20,206 nucleotides of DNA, taken from NCBI GenBank assembly GCA_934463455.1, contig CAKSJU010000031.1, forward strand, positions 1 through 20,206, written 5' to 3'. Numbering within the stretch: position 1 is the first letter of the stretch; each line of letters opens with the position of its first letter. Of this stretch, positions 1 through 7,531 are shown piece by piece. Position numbers and translations under genes: made by a program. The notes under the pieces were generated by a model, which ran no database searches, was not told where the DNA came from, and saw nothing but the letters and a program-made list of their open reading frames with translations. Source of the stretch: an uncultured Clostridia bacterium. GTDB lineage: Bacteria; Bacillota; Clostridia; UBA1381.

Positions 1-114
1 TATATGGATAAAGATAAGGCAGAAAAGAGAGAAGACAGACTTAACTACATGCAGGGAATTAATTCCACAAAGGACGCAAATATGTTTGAAGATATGATTC
101 TCATTAAAAAGTAA
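1..114 (+). CDS. C-terminal end of an unrecognised protein (5' end outside window)
   Basis: Frame 1 is open from the first base and encodes 37 residues before a TAA at 112-114, ending in NMFEDMILIKK. The tail is rich in Lys, Asp and Glu and looks soluble. I do not recognise the family from so short a piece. The stop lies 12 nt before the ATG of the large secreted glycoside hydrolase, whose ribosome site (AAGGA, 113-117) overlaps this stop codon. The two are therefore probably co-transcribed, which suggests a role in the same glycan-use locus, but that is inference from spacing only. Confidence 0.6.
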   Translation, partial: YMDKDKAEKREDRLNYMQGINSTKDANMFEDMILIKK

Positions 115-126
115 GGATGATGACAT

Positions 127-3100
127 ATGAAAAAATTTGCGAAAATTTTAGTATTATCGGCTGTTGCGGCACTGTGTGCAAATGTTTGCGCACATGCGGA
201 ATATATGCTTTCAAACAATAATTTCTATAAAGAAAATAATCCGACTAACAATGATTATAAGATTTATGAGCAGACTTACGGAACAAGTCTTGAAAAAAAA
301 GATACCGGAGCGGATTATACTTGGACGGAAGGCAGCGATACCACCGCAATAAGTACGGATACCGCATCGGACGGGAGCAGTCTGCAAAAGCTTCGCGGCG
401 GAAGGATTAATCGCTATGACGGGCCGTATGTGATTAATTCCACATATGACGATTATAAGTGTGCGAATAAATATCCTTCAACGGTGCAATTTGATTTAAA
501 GGACGTCTACGCGGTAAACCGCGTGGATGTCATAGCCGTATCAACTTATCAGGATCAGCTCGGACCTGTAAAAATCAGTGTCAGCAAGGACGGCGAAAGC
601 TTTTCGGAGGTGGGCAGCTTTGAGGCATATATGCCTACCGCAGAAGAAGTAACGCCGACAGAAACGAACAAGAAACCGCAGACTATGGGGAATACAAAAT
701 GTATTTTTGAAACAACAGCGGCTCGATATGTCAGAGTATCCTTTGAAAAAGCCGCAAAATCGGCAACGGAACAAGGGTGCAGAAAATATATTGTTCAAGA
801 GATTGTTATAATGGGCGATGATTATGTTGAACTTTCAGCCGATAATATTCATTATGAGGATATGCTCGGAGAGGAAGCAACAACGATAACGGATACCGAT
901 TACATAACCGCGTCGGCGGATATTAAAGGAGGCAGCGGCGTATTTGTAACCGCAAGATACGGAAAGGACAAAAGGCTGAAAAAGCTGTATACCTCAAACG
1001 GAAGCGGTACGCTTAAAAACAAGGTGAGCTCCTCGGATTTTGATAAGGGAGATTATCTGAAAAGCTTTGCGCTTTCCTCTTATGAGAATATGATTCCGAT
1101 TGGCAACTATGAAACCTTTGTACCGGCTGAAATGACCGAATCGGCTTTGATAACCGGCAGCAATGCGGAATATTCCGTATGTACGGGCTATGAATGGTCG
1201 GCGGATATAACCGAAACCGATTTAAGTCTGCCGAATGCGGAAAAGCTCTTTGATGCAGATACTAAAACTGTATCGGAAATCAGCACCGAAAAAGATGTTG
1301 GATTGAAAATCCATTTTGACAGACTTATGCAGCTCGATAAAGTGAGCATATATGATAAAAGAACATCTTCCGCGAATATGAAGCAGTATGATTTATATGC
1401 TTCAACGGACGGAATTAATTATGAATTGGTCGGTGAACAAAAAATTTCAAAACCAAATCTCGGGAGCGTCATCAGACTGGATATGCTGCTTGACGGTGCG
1501 GCGGTGTATGCGACGGATGTAAAAATTGTATTAAAAAAGGGCACATCGGCAAGTAAGCTTAACATAGCGGAGGTACAGATATACGGAAGAAGTCCGGAAT
1601 TTAAACCGGAAAGAAAAACAGCATATTCGTACAATACGGAAATGCCATTTGCTTCAAGCGGTGATATAACCGAAGCAGACAGCACATGTACGGCTCTTTC
1701 AATCGGAAGCGCAAATTTGTCGTCATCGGGAGATTACGTCAGCTTAATTTATGATTTTAACGAAATTGCACAGCTTGAAGAAACGGTTATTGACGGTGAA
1801 TATTCGGGAGGAGAAATATCCTACAGCATTGACAACTGTAATTGGTATACTTCGGCTTACTTTGCGGGAGCGAGCGGAGCGAATGTTGTAAAAGGAAAAG
1901 CACAGAGCAATGCAAGATATATAAAGATTGTGCTTTCAAAGGGTGATTTGGAAAAGATACTTTTAAATGAAATAAAAGTGTACACAAGGGATATTTACAA
2001 TGCGGACGCAGAGAAATCAGAGGTACCGGAAGCGGTTAAACCAAAGGCATATTTGAAACCGAATAATGTTTTATATCTTGATTGGAGCAGTTATAATTAT
2101 TCGAAAAATAATGTGACAGGGTACGGAGTATATATCGAAAAAACCAATTTTGCGAATGCGTCGGGATATTCTCCGAAAAACGTTTATGTGGGAAACAATC
2201 CCCGTGCTTTGCAGACAGTGACGGTGCAATTCTGCGCATATGCGGCACTTGAGCCTGATACGGATTATTATATTGCCGTTGTACCGATTACCGCAACGAC
2301 AAAAAATACAAATGTAAGCTGTATAAAAGTTCGCACCAATTCGGCTCTCGGAGGAGAAACTCTTGCGGGAATGTTCTGTATAGGAGAGTACCCTTACGGA
2401 GGCAGCAAAAGTATACGCCTTGAGCATACGGAAGAAAACTGCGGCTTTACCGAATCGGAGAATTTACAAAAGAAGCTTAAATTGATAAATGACATGGGGA
2501 CATTTCAAAGGACAAAATACTGGTCTCCGACAGAAATCCTGTACAATTTGTATTTTGCAAACGGCTTGGGCATGAATACGCGTCTTAATTCGCCGGATAG
2601 TGCAGCAGATGTTATCGATACTGCAAACAGAATGGGAACATATCTGTTCGGAACGGAGAATGAGCCGGATTTGGAATCAAAGACTTACTTGAAAAATCCC
2701 GGAGCTTATGTAAGCTATCTTAAATCGGTAAGCGATATATTAAAAGAGAAAAGTCCGAACAGTATGCTTTGCGCTCCTGCAACATGCGGAACGGAAAAGC
2801 TGTGGTGGTATGACAAAATATATGAGACCGCACAGAGCATGGGATATAATCTCGGAGATATGTACGATGTGGTTGATGTTCATGCGTACTGCAAGGTCGG
2901 CGGCGGTGAAACAGACGGTAAAAACGACGGGGAATACGGATATGACGATAACCTCGGCGGCGAAGCGGAAACAATTCCTGAGCATTTGTTTGCAAAGGTG
3001 GAAAAAATTCGAAAAATGCTTGCAAAATATAATGACAACGATAAAGATATTGTATTTACCGAGCTCGGCTGGTCAACTCATACACAGCCGCAGAATGAAA

Positions 3101-3579
3101 CCCATATGGAGGCAGTTTCGAAAGAAAGACAGGCAAATTTTGTTGCGCGTGCTTATTTGATAGGCTCGATACTGGGAGTTAAAAACATATACAGCTATTC
3201 TTTTCAGGATGAGAACAAGGAAACGGACAATGCCGAATATCAATTCGGTATGGTTGATTGGTACGCAAAGCCCAAGCCGGCTTACTATGCTTATTATACA
3301 TTGAGCAGAATTTTGAAAAATGCAAGCCTTGTCGGCAGGATAGATACGCTTGTTCATCCTGCTTACGGAGCAGTTTATTTCGACAGTGAAAAGGACATAT
3401 ATGTTACGGCTCTTTGGTCGGCAAACGGAAGTAAAACCGTAAATATGCAAACTGCGGCAGAAACTGTTTTAAAAACAGATATATACGGAAATTCGGAATA
3501 TATCTCACCGAATAATATACAAATAGGCTCTGCACCTGTTTACATATACACAAAGGATATGCCGACAGTATCACAATAA
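127..3579 (+). CDS. Secreted multidomain glycoside hydrolase (clan GH-A-like) with discoidin-like modules
   Basis: This 1150-residue protein starts with a clear Sec signal peptide (MKK, hydrophobic core, cleavage near residues 24-25 after AHA). Apparent modules in order: a discoidin-like unit (about 27-235, with TGADYTW and QFDLKDVY), a beta-sandwich (236-340), two further F5/8 type C-like units (about 340-490 and 490-630), a fibronectin-III-like linker (630-745), a catalytic barrel (about 750-1060), and a small beta domain at the end. The barrel carries GTENEPD, in which E846 follows N845 as expected of a clan GH-A acid/base, and FTELGWS, in which E979 fits the nucleophile. The spacing of 133 residues is normal for GH-A families such as GH39. 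The exact family and substrate are not assignable by eye. There is no LPXTG, SLH or other anchor at the C terminus, so the protein is probably released or held by its binding modules. The start is supported by AAGGA 8-9 nt upstream. Its N-terminal module recurs in the acetylesterase at 12953. Confidence 0.85.
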   Translation: MKKFAKILVLSAVAALCANVCAHAEYMLSNNNFYKENNPTNNDYKIYEQTYGTSLEKKDTGADYTWTEGSDTTAISTDTASDGSSLQKLRGGRINRYDGPYVINSTYDDYKCANKYPSTVQFDLKDVYAVNRVDVIAVSTYQDQLGPVKISVSKDGESFSEVGSFEAYMPTAEEVTPTETNKKPQTMGNTKCIFETTAARYVRVSFEKAAKSATEQGCRKYIVQEIVIMGDDYVELSADNIHYEDMLGEEATTITDTDYITASADIKGGSGVFVTARYGKDKRLKKLYTSNGSGTLKNKVSSSDFDKGDYLKSFALSSYENMIPIGNYETFVPAEMTESALITGSNAEYSVCTGYEWSADITETDLSLPNAEKLFDADTKTVSEISTEKDVGLKIHFDRLMQLDKVSIYDKRTSSANMKQYDLYASTDGINYELVGEQKISKPNLGSVIRLDMLLDGAAVYATDVKIVLKKGTSASKLNIAEVQIYGRSPEFKPERKTAYSYNTEMPFASSGDITEADSTCTALSIGSANLSSSGDYVSLIYDFNEIAQLEETVIDGEYSGGEISYSIDNCNWYTSAYFAGASGANVVKGKAQSNARYIKIVLSKGDLEKILLNEIKVYTRDIYNADAEKSEVPEAVKPKAYLKPNNVLYLDWSSYNYSKNNVTGYGVYIEKTNFANASGYSPKNVYVGNNPRALQTVTVQFCAYAALEPDTDYYIAVVPITATTKNTNVSCIKVRTNSALGGETLAGMFCIGEYPYGGSKSIRLEHTEENCGFTESENLQKKLKLINDMGTFQRTKYWSPTEILYNLYFANGLGMNTRLNSPDSAADVIDTANRMGTYLFGTENEPDLESKTYLKNPGAYVSYLKSVSDILKEKSPNSMLCAPATCGTEKLWWYDKIYETAQSMGYNLGDMYDVVDVHAYCKVGGGETDGKNDGEYGYDDNLGGEAETIPEHLFAKVEKIRKMLAKYNDNDKDIVFTELGWSTHTQPQNETHMEAVSKERQANFVARAYLIGSILGVKNIYSYSFQDENKETDNAEYQFGMVDWYAKPKPAYYAYYTLSRILKNASLVGRIDTLVHPAYGAVYFDSEKDIYVTALWSANGSKTVNMQTAAETVLKTDIYGNSEYISPNNIQIGSAPVYIYTKDMPTVSQ

Positions 3580-3748
3580 AGTTAATTCCTATATTTATAA
3601 ATTCTTATATGGGGGATGTAAAAAATTTCCGGAATGCAAAAAGGCATGTATTACTTGAATGTATACATTATACAATAAGATAAATTTATTGATTTTGTAA
3701 AAATCTCAAAATTTTCAATTTTTATTATATTTAAAAGCCTTTTTGCTA

Positions 3749-3804
3749 CGCCCTCACCAAACCACTCGGAGTACCACCGTACGCCGTCGGGTTTGGTTTG
3801 AGCG
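3749..3804. repeat. GC-rich fold-back (inverted repeat) element
   Basis: The arms CGCCCTCACCAAACC (3749-3763) and GGTTTGGTTTGAGCG (3790-3804) are imperfect reverse complements with a 26-nt middle that itself contains GTAC-CACC-GTAC. The element is distinctly richer in G and C than the surrounding A/T-rich DNA, as is typical of dispersed palindromic intergenic repeats in Clostridia. Function unknown; it could be a small mobile repeat or a structured RNA end. Confidence 0.5.
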
Positions 3805-3831
3805 TTCCGAAAAATTTTTCCTATCCCCCGC

Positions 3832-3877
3832 AAAAAAAGCGATGTACTTTTTGTACACCGCTTTTTGCTTTTTTTGA
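3832..3877 (+). terminator. Rho-independent terminator-like hairpin
   Basis: The stem GCGATGTAC / GTACACCGC (one mismatch) is extended by flanking A and T runs, has a TTTTT loop, and is followed by TTTTTGC and a run of seven T. The A-run on the other side could let it act on both strands. It lies about 250 nt after the glycoside hydrolase and before the next promoter. Confidence 0.65.
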
Positions 3878-3922
3878 GAGATAGAAAACAGCTTTTTCAT
3901 AATACGTTCATGATTTATTTAC

Positions 3923-3951
3923 TTGACGCTGCATTAAAATTATGTTACAAT
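3923..3951 (+). promoter_or_regulatory. Sigma-A-type promoter of the hydrolase-relQ operon
   Basis: TTGACG (3923-3928), a 17-nt spacer and TACAAT (3946-3951) match the sigma-A consensus closely. Transcription would start near 3958, leaving a leader of about 99 nt before the ATG at 4057. Confidence 0.75.
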
Positions 3952-4056
3952 AGAATTGGAAAATATACATAAAAAATACATCAGAGAGAATAATAAAAAG
4001 GATTGAAAATACAATAAAAATACAGCCTTATCGGCAGCGGAAGGGAGAATTTTGTT

Positions 4057-5055
4057 ATGAAAAAATCAAAGATATTTGCGGCAATCGGAGTAGCTTCGGC
4101 GGCGGCTGCCGGGGTGATGTATGCGGCAACAAAAATGCTGGTAAAAACCGCTCTTGACCGCGAACAGCCTCAGATAATGAAAAAAAGCGGAGATTTGATT
4201 TCCGGCGGAAAGCAGGATGAAAAATTTACAGCGGCATATAAGAGTGCGGCTAAAAAACTGGGAGAGACGGAGCATGAAACAATTCAGATAACAAGTCATG
4301 ACAACATTAAGCTTGTCGGACATTATTTCCCGTGCGAAAATCCAAAAAGAGTAATTATTGCATTTCACGGCTGGCGTTCGTCCTGGACCTGCGATTACGG
4401 AATGATTTCAGACTTTTGGCATAAAAACGGATGCAGCGTGATATATGTTGAACAGCGCGGGCAGAATAACAGCGGCGGCGAATATATGGGCTTCGGACTT
4501 ACCGAGCGATACGACTGTGTTGATTGGGTAGAAGAGGCAATCCGCCTTTGCGGTGATGAAATTCCGATATATCTTGCGGGTGTTTCTATGGGTGCGGCTA
4601 CGGTTTTAATGGCGGCGGATTTGAAGCTGCCGAAAAATGTGCACGGAATTATGGCGGATTGCGGTTTTACATCTCCGAGAGCAATTTGGAAGCATGTTGC
4701 AAACAATAATCTTCATATATCCTATGGTATGCCGGGAGCTATTGCCGACGCTTTCTGCCGTAAAAAAATACTTGTAAATTCCGATGACCATTCGACAACC
4801 GAGGCACTCGGGCATACGAATATTCCGGTGTTGTTCGTACATGGTACGGATGATAAATTTGTGCCGGTAGAAATGACTTATGAAAATTATAAAGCCTGCG
4901 TTTCGCCGAAAAAGCTTCTTGTGGTACCGGGTGCAGACCATGCCATGAGTTATTATACGGATAAAAACAGCTATGAAAAAAATGTTCTTGAATTTTGGGA
5001 TGAATTTGACTTGAAAGAGCCGCAGGAAAATACTGAAGATGAGGATGTGAAATAA
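4057..5055 (+). CDS. Membrane-anchored alpha/beta hydrolase
   Basis: A 332-residue serine hydrolase of the alpha/beta fold (esterase/peptidase-like, COG1073-type). Residues 5-29 form a hydrophobic, alanine-rich segment after MKKSK, best read as an N-terminal membrane anchor with the catalytic domain outside. The oxyanion region is HGW (104-106). The nucleophile elbow is GVSMG with Ser177, and the remaining triad is Asp266 in HGTDDKFVP and His295 in GADHAMS, so all catalytic positions are present. The substrate cannot be told from sequence. The last about 20 residues are acidic and likely disordered. A GAAGGGAG ribosome site precedes the ATG. The stop is separated from the TTG start of the relQ-like gene by one nucleotide, so the two are translated from one message driven by the promoter at 3923. 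Confidence 0.85.
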   Translation: MKKSKIFAAIGVASAAAAGVMYAATKMLVKTALDREQPQIMKKSGDLISGGKQDEKFTAAYKSAAKKLGETEHETIQITSHDNIKLVGHYFPCENPKRVIIAFHGWRSSWTCDYGMISDFWHKNGCSVIYVEQRGQNNSGGEYMGFGLTERYDCVDWVEEAIRLCGDEIPIYLAGVSMGAATVLMAADLKLPKNVHGIMADCGFTSPRAIWKHVANNNLHISYGMPGAIADAFCRKKILVNSDDHSTTEALGHTNIPVLFVHGTDDKFVPVEMTYENYKACVSPKKLLVVPGADHAMSYYTDKNSYEKNVLEFWDEFDLKEPQENTEDEDVK

Positions 5056-5056
5056 A

Positions 5057-5752
5057 TTGAAAGAAGTAAATACCTATGATGAGAAAAATTTATCAAGACT
5101 GCTTGTTGCAAAACTTTCAAAAACGAAAGTAAAGGAGTGGATCGATGCATATTCCACTCCGTACAGGCAGCTTATGTCTTATTATAAATGCGCTATAATG
5201 GAGGTTGAGACAAAGTTTAATGTCCTTGACGAGGAAATGTCGCTGGAATATGACCGCAATCCGATAGAAACCATTAAAAGCCGTCTTAAATCTCCGGAAA
5301 GTATCATAGATAAAATGAGCAGAAAAAATCTTCCGCTGACTGTGAAAGCTATCGAAGAAAATATTAACGATGTTGCGGGAGTGCGGGTGATATGCTCGTA
5401 TCAGTCGGATATTTATATGCTTGCCGAAGCCCTGCTGAAGCAGGACGATATAAAGCTTATTTCAAAAAAAGATTACATACAAACTCCGAAAGATAATGGT
5501 TACAGAAGTCTGCATTTGATAGTTGAAATTCCGATTTTTCTTCACGACCATAAAAAAATGATGAAGGTTGAAGTGCAGTTTCGGACAATTTCGATGGATT
5601 GGTGGGCAAGCCTGGAGCATAAAATCTGCTACAAAAAAAATATTGTAAAATATGACAATATGAAAGAGGATTTAAGAGAATGTGCAAATATTGCGGCATG
5701 CCTTGACGAGAGAATGGAAATGATACAACACAGGGCAAGAGGACAAGAATAA
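5057..5752 (+). CDS. relQ: Small alarmone synthetase, RelQ/YjbM type (GTP pyrophosphokinase)
   Basis: A 231-residue single-domain RelA/SpoT-type synthetase that transfers pyrophosphate from ATP to GDP or GTP to make (p)ppGpp. Typical family elements are seen: the basic segment around IETIKSRLKSPESIIDKM (71-87), DVAGVRV with D105 and R110, GYRSLH (148-153), VEVQFRT (171-177, with the catalytic-type Glu172), and WASLEH (183-188). The length is normal for small alarmone synthetases, and there is no hydrolase HD domain, TGS or ACT domain. The start is TTG at 5057, one base after the preceding stop, with GAGG at 5041-5044 inside the upstream gene as ribosome site. The next in-frame Met is around residue 40 and would remove helix 1. 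Co-translation with a surface hydrolase is unusual; a link to envelope stress is only a guess. Confidence 0.88.
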   Translation: MKEVNTYDEKNLSRLLVAKLSKTKVKEWIDAYSTPYRQLMSYYKCAIMEVETKFNVLDEEMSLEYDRNPIETIKSRLKSPESIIDKMSRKNLPLTVKAIEENINDVAGVRVICSYQSDIYMLAEALLKQDDIKLISKKDYIQTPKDNGYRSLHLIVEIPIFLHDHKKMMKVEVQFRTISMDWWASLEHKICYKKNIVKYDNMKEDLRECANIAACLDERMEMIQHRARGQE

Positions 5753-5759
5753 GTGAAAT

Positions 5760-5803
5760 GGGATGTTAAAAAAGTCAACTGGCTTTTTAAACATCCCCTT
5801 TTT
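5760..5803. terminator. Bidirectional intrinsic terminator between relQ and the AraC gene
   Basis: GGGATGTTAAAAAAG pairs with CTTTTTAAACATCCC (loop about TCAACTGG), followed by CTTTTTAAA. The AraC gene on the other strand ends at 5802, inside the T tract, so the same hairpin can serve both converging transcripts. Confidence 0.8.
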
Positions 5804-6599
5804 AAATTCCCTCCGTTAATGTCCTCTTGTATTGCATAGGAGTACATGACATTTTTTTCTTAAATACATAGGTCATGTAAGCCTGCGATGAAAAGCCGCA
5901 GTCGGAGGAAATTTCGGAAAAGGATTTGTCGGTTGTATTAAGCAAAAATTTAACATTGTTTATTCTTTTTGAAAGTAAATATTCGTGCGGAGTCTGACCT
6001 GTTGCTTTAAGAAAGAAATTATGAAAATAAACCTTGCTTAAATGCACATGGGAGGCGATGTCGCCGAGACTTACATTTTTTGTGTAGTTTTCATCTATAT
6101 ATTTTATTGCTTTATTTATAATTTCCATGCCTTTTGTGGAGATTAACTCTTTGTTTTCGGCAGATTGAGAGTCTTTTATCAAAAGAGATAAAATTTCTAA
6201 AAAATTAATCGATATATCAATATTATTTTTGTGATTTGAAAGCTTTGTTTCATTAATAAGAGCATGAAAAGCGTTTTCGAACTTGGCGGAATCGCAGGGA
6301 ATAAAATAATCGGGCACCGATTGAAGCTGCATGCGTAAAATTTCATCCTCTGCAACAGCATGTATATATAAGCATTTATAAGGCAGGTCGGTATGACGGA
6401 GCTGACCGGGCTTTGCAAAGATAATACCGCCTTTTTTTATCGGAAAACTTTCTTTTTCTATATAGCTCATACCGCCGTCCTCCGTCATATATTCAATTTC
6501 ATACAGCGAGGTTTTTCTCGGCTTGGTGGAAGTCACATTTTTATGTATCAGCGCAGCATCATAAAAGCCGAGGTTTACTATTTGCGGCATAGTTTTCAT
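5802..6599 (-). CDS. AraC-family transcriptional regulator
   Basis: A 265-residue regulator with an N-terminal cupin-like sensing half (about 1-150; contains IKKGGIIFAKPGQLRH, typical of AraC sugar sensors) and a C-terminal double helix-turn-helix half (about 158-262). Helix-turn-helix 1 lies around VSLGDIASHVHLSKVYFHNFF (176-196), and helix-turn-helix 2 around KSFSEISSDCGFSSQAYMTYVF (225-246) followed by the family hallmark TPMQYK. AGGA lies 9-10 nt before the ATG (minus strand). It is divergent from the lactonase-dehydratase-SDR operon, so it most likely senses a sugar or sugar acid and activates that operon while controlling itself through the shared promoter region. Ligand unknown. Confidence 0.9.
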   Translation of the reverse strand: MKTMPQIVNLGFYDAALIHKNVTSTKPRKTSLYEIEYMTEDGGMSYIEKESFPIKKGGIIFAKPGQLRHTDLPYKCLYIHAVAEDEILRMQLQSVPDYFIPCDSAKFENAFHALINETKLSNHKNNIDISINFLEILSLLIKDSQSAENKELISTKGMEIINKAIKYIDENYTKNVSLGDIASHVHLSKVYFHNFFLKATGQTPHEYLLSKRINNVKFLLNTTDKSFSEISSDCGFSSQAYMTYVFKKKMSCTPMQYKRTLTEGI

Positions 6600-6635
6600 A
6601 TCTATCTGTCCTTTAGAGTAATATTTCTATAAAAT

Positions 6636-6664
6636 ATGATAACATTTTATATTTATTTTGTCAA
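6636..6664 (-). promoter_or_regulatory. Promoter of the AraC-type regulator gene
   Basis: Read on the minus strand: TTGACA (6664-6659), 17-nt spacer, TATCAT (6641-6636). This is a near-consensus sigma-A promoter placed about 37 nt before the regulator's ATG. A TGATAA word overlaps its -10 box, which would suit autoregulation. Confidence 0.75.
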
Positions 6665-6699
6665 GAACTTATGATAAAATATTATCAAGTCGGTGATAA
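6637..6699. promoter_or_regulatory. Candidate operator: four TGATAA words
   Basis: TGATAA occurs at 6637-6642, 6672-6677, inverted at 6682-6687 (TTATCA) and again at 6694-6699. The middle two form a perfect inverted repeat TGATAA-AATA-TTATCA covering the plus-strand -10 box, and the first overlaps the minus-strand -10 box. This is a plausible binding region for the adjacent AraC-type protein, by inference from position. AraC proteins often bind direct rather than inverted repeats, and the DNA is A/T-rich, so chance is possible. Confidence 0.4.
6658..6685 (+). promoter_or_regulatory. Promoter of the lactonase-dehydratase operon
   Basis: TTGTCA (6658-6663), 16-nt spacer, TATTAT (6680-6685). 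The -35 box shares five bases with the regulator's -35 box on the opposite strand, so RNA polymerase could occupy only one at a time. Transcription would begin near 6692, giving a leader of about 150 nt that includes the fold-back element at 6701-6803. Confidence 0.55.
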
Positions 6700-6700
6700 T

Positions 6701-6803
6701 GTCTGAATAAAATCGTCCATAGCACTACTTTTTGCTCGGGGCGGTACCGGCGTACAGCACCACTCGCTGCAAAGCAGCACTCCGGGCGATTTTCTTTCAG
6801 ACT
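6701..6803 (+). repeat. Fold-back element in the operon leader, copy 1
   Basis: The ends are imperfect terminal inverted repeats: GTCTGAATAAAATCGTCC (6701-6718) versus GGGCGATTTTCTTTCAGAC (6785-6803). The GC-rich middle has CGGTACCG and further short complementarities (GCTGCAAAGCAGC). It lies between the promoter and the lactonase start, so it would be transcribed as a structured leader. A shortened copy of the left end lies at 8009. It could be a miniature mobile repeat or a regulatory RNA structure. Confidence 0.55.
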
Positions 6804-6844
6804 TAAGTTTTGTGCCTTACGGCACGGAGAGGAATGGGATAAAT

Positions 6845-7519
6845 ATGTATGTTACCTGGATAGGACAGGCAGGACTTTTGATAGAGACAAAAGATTGTAA
6901 AATAATGGTTGACCCGTACTTATCGGACAGTGTTGCAAAAATAAATCCTAAAAATTATCGCAGGATTCCCGTAAATGAAAAACTCTTTAATGAAAATCCG
7001 GATGTGATTTTGATAACACATGAACATTTGGATCACTTAGACCCCGAAACATTACCGAGACTTTTTGACAAGGCGAAAAATATAACTGTGCTTGCGCCGC
7101 GGAATGCATGGGAAAAGGTAAGACAATACGAAAAAGAGCATAATTATATAATGTTTAATCGGGAAACTGTGTGGACACATAAAGATGTTGTTTTTACGGC
7201 GGTGAAAGCGGAGCATTCCGACGGGAGTGCGATAGGATGCGTTATTGATGACGGCAGTAAAAAGCTGTATATAACGGGAGACACTCTTTATAATAAAGAA
7301 ATATTTTCTTATTTGCCGCAGGACATTTATGCTGTTTTTCTTCCGATAAACGGTGTGGGAAATAACATGAATGCTACGGATGCAAAGAAATTTGCTGAAA
7401 AAACGAAAGCAAAATTTGCCGTTCCCGTTCATTGGGGCATGTTTGATAATATTAATCCGGAGGATTTTGATGCGGAAAATGCAATTATACCGAAACTATA
7501 TGAAAAAATAAAATTATAG
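6845..7519 (+). CDS. UlaG-like metallo-beta-lactamase-fold lactonase
   Basis: A metallo-beta-lactamase-fold hydrolase of 224 residues resembling the UlaG (L-ascorbate-6-phosphate lactonase) family. The N terminus is TWIGQAGLLIE, followed by VDPYLSDSV. The metal motif is HEHLDH (59-64, with His59, His61, Asp63, His64); His124, Asp146 (TGDTLY) and His196 (VPVHWGMFD) complete the usual ligand set. The expected role is hydrolysis of a sugar lactone or similar cyclic ester in the cytoplasm. The frame is open back to a GTG at 6812, but I choose the ATG at 6845. The family begins at this point, the GGAGAGG site at 6826-6832 fits it, and the codons before it overlap a small hairpin (GTGCC-TTAC-GGCAC). 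The dehydratase downstream has the same leader-to-ATG arrangement. First gene of a four-gene operon. The true substrate is not visible. Confidence 0.8.
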   Translation: MYVTWIGQAGLLIETKDCKIMVDPYLSDSVAKINPKNYRRIPVNEKLFNENPDVILITHEHLDHLDPETLPRLFDKAKNITVLAPRNAWEKVRQYEKEHNYIMFNRETVWTHKDVVFTAVKAEHSDGSAIGCVIDDGSKKLYITGDTLYNKEIFSYLPQDIYAVFLPINGVGNNMNATDAKKFAEKTKAKFAVPVHWGMFDNINPEDFDAENAIIPKLYEKIKL

Positions 7520-7531
7520 AAAGGTGAAAAT

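Larger units (their letters stand above)
3580..4056. other. Intergenic region with fold-back repeat, terminator and promoter
   Basis: This 477-nt gap holds three recognisable elements, listed separately: a fold-back repeat at 3749-3804, a terminator-like hairpin at 3832-3877 and a sigma-A-type promoter at 3923-3951. The part at 3655-3735 is extremely A/T-rich. A 60-codon minus-strand reading frame crosses the fold-back and has no visible ribosome site or family resemblance, so I do not call it a gene. Confidence 0.6.

Noticed and set aside
55..66. Perfect 12-bp palindrome GGAATTAATTCC
   Set aside because: It lies inside coding sequence and has no partner sites or promoter nearby; chance is enough.
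3651..3833. A 60-codon minus-strand reading frame (MRGIGKIF...)
   Set aside because: It runs across the fold-back element and an A/T-rich stretch, has no ribosome site and matches no family I know; it is most likely a by-product of the repeat.
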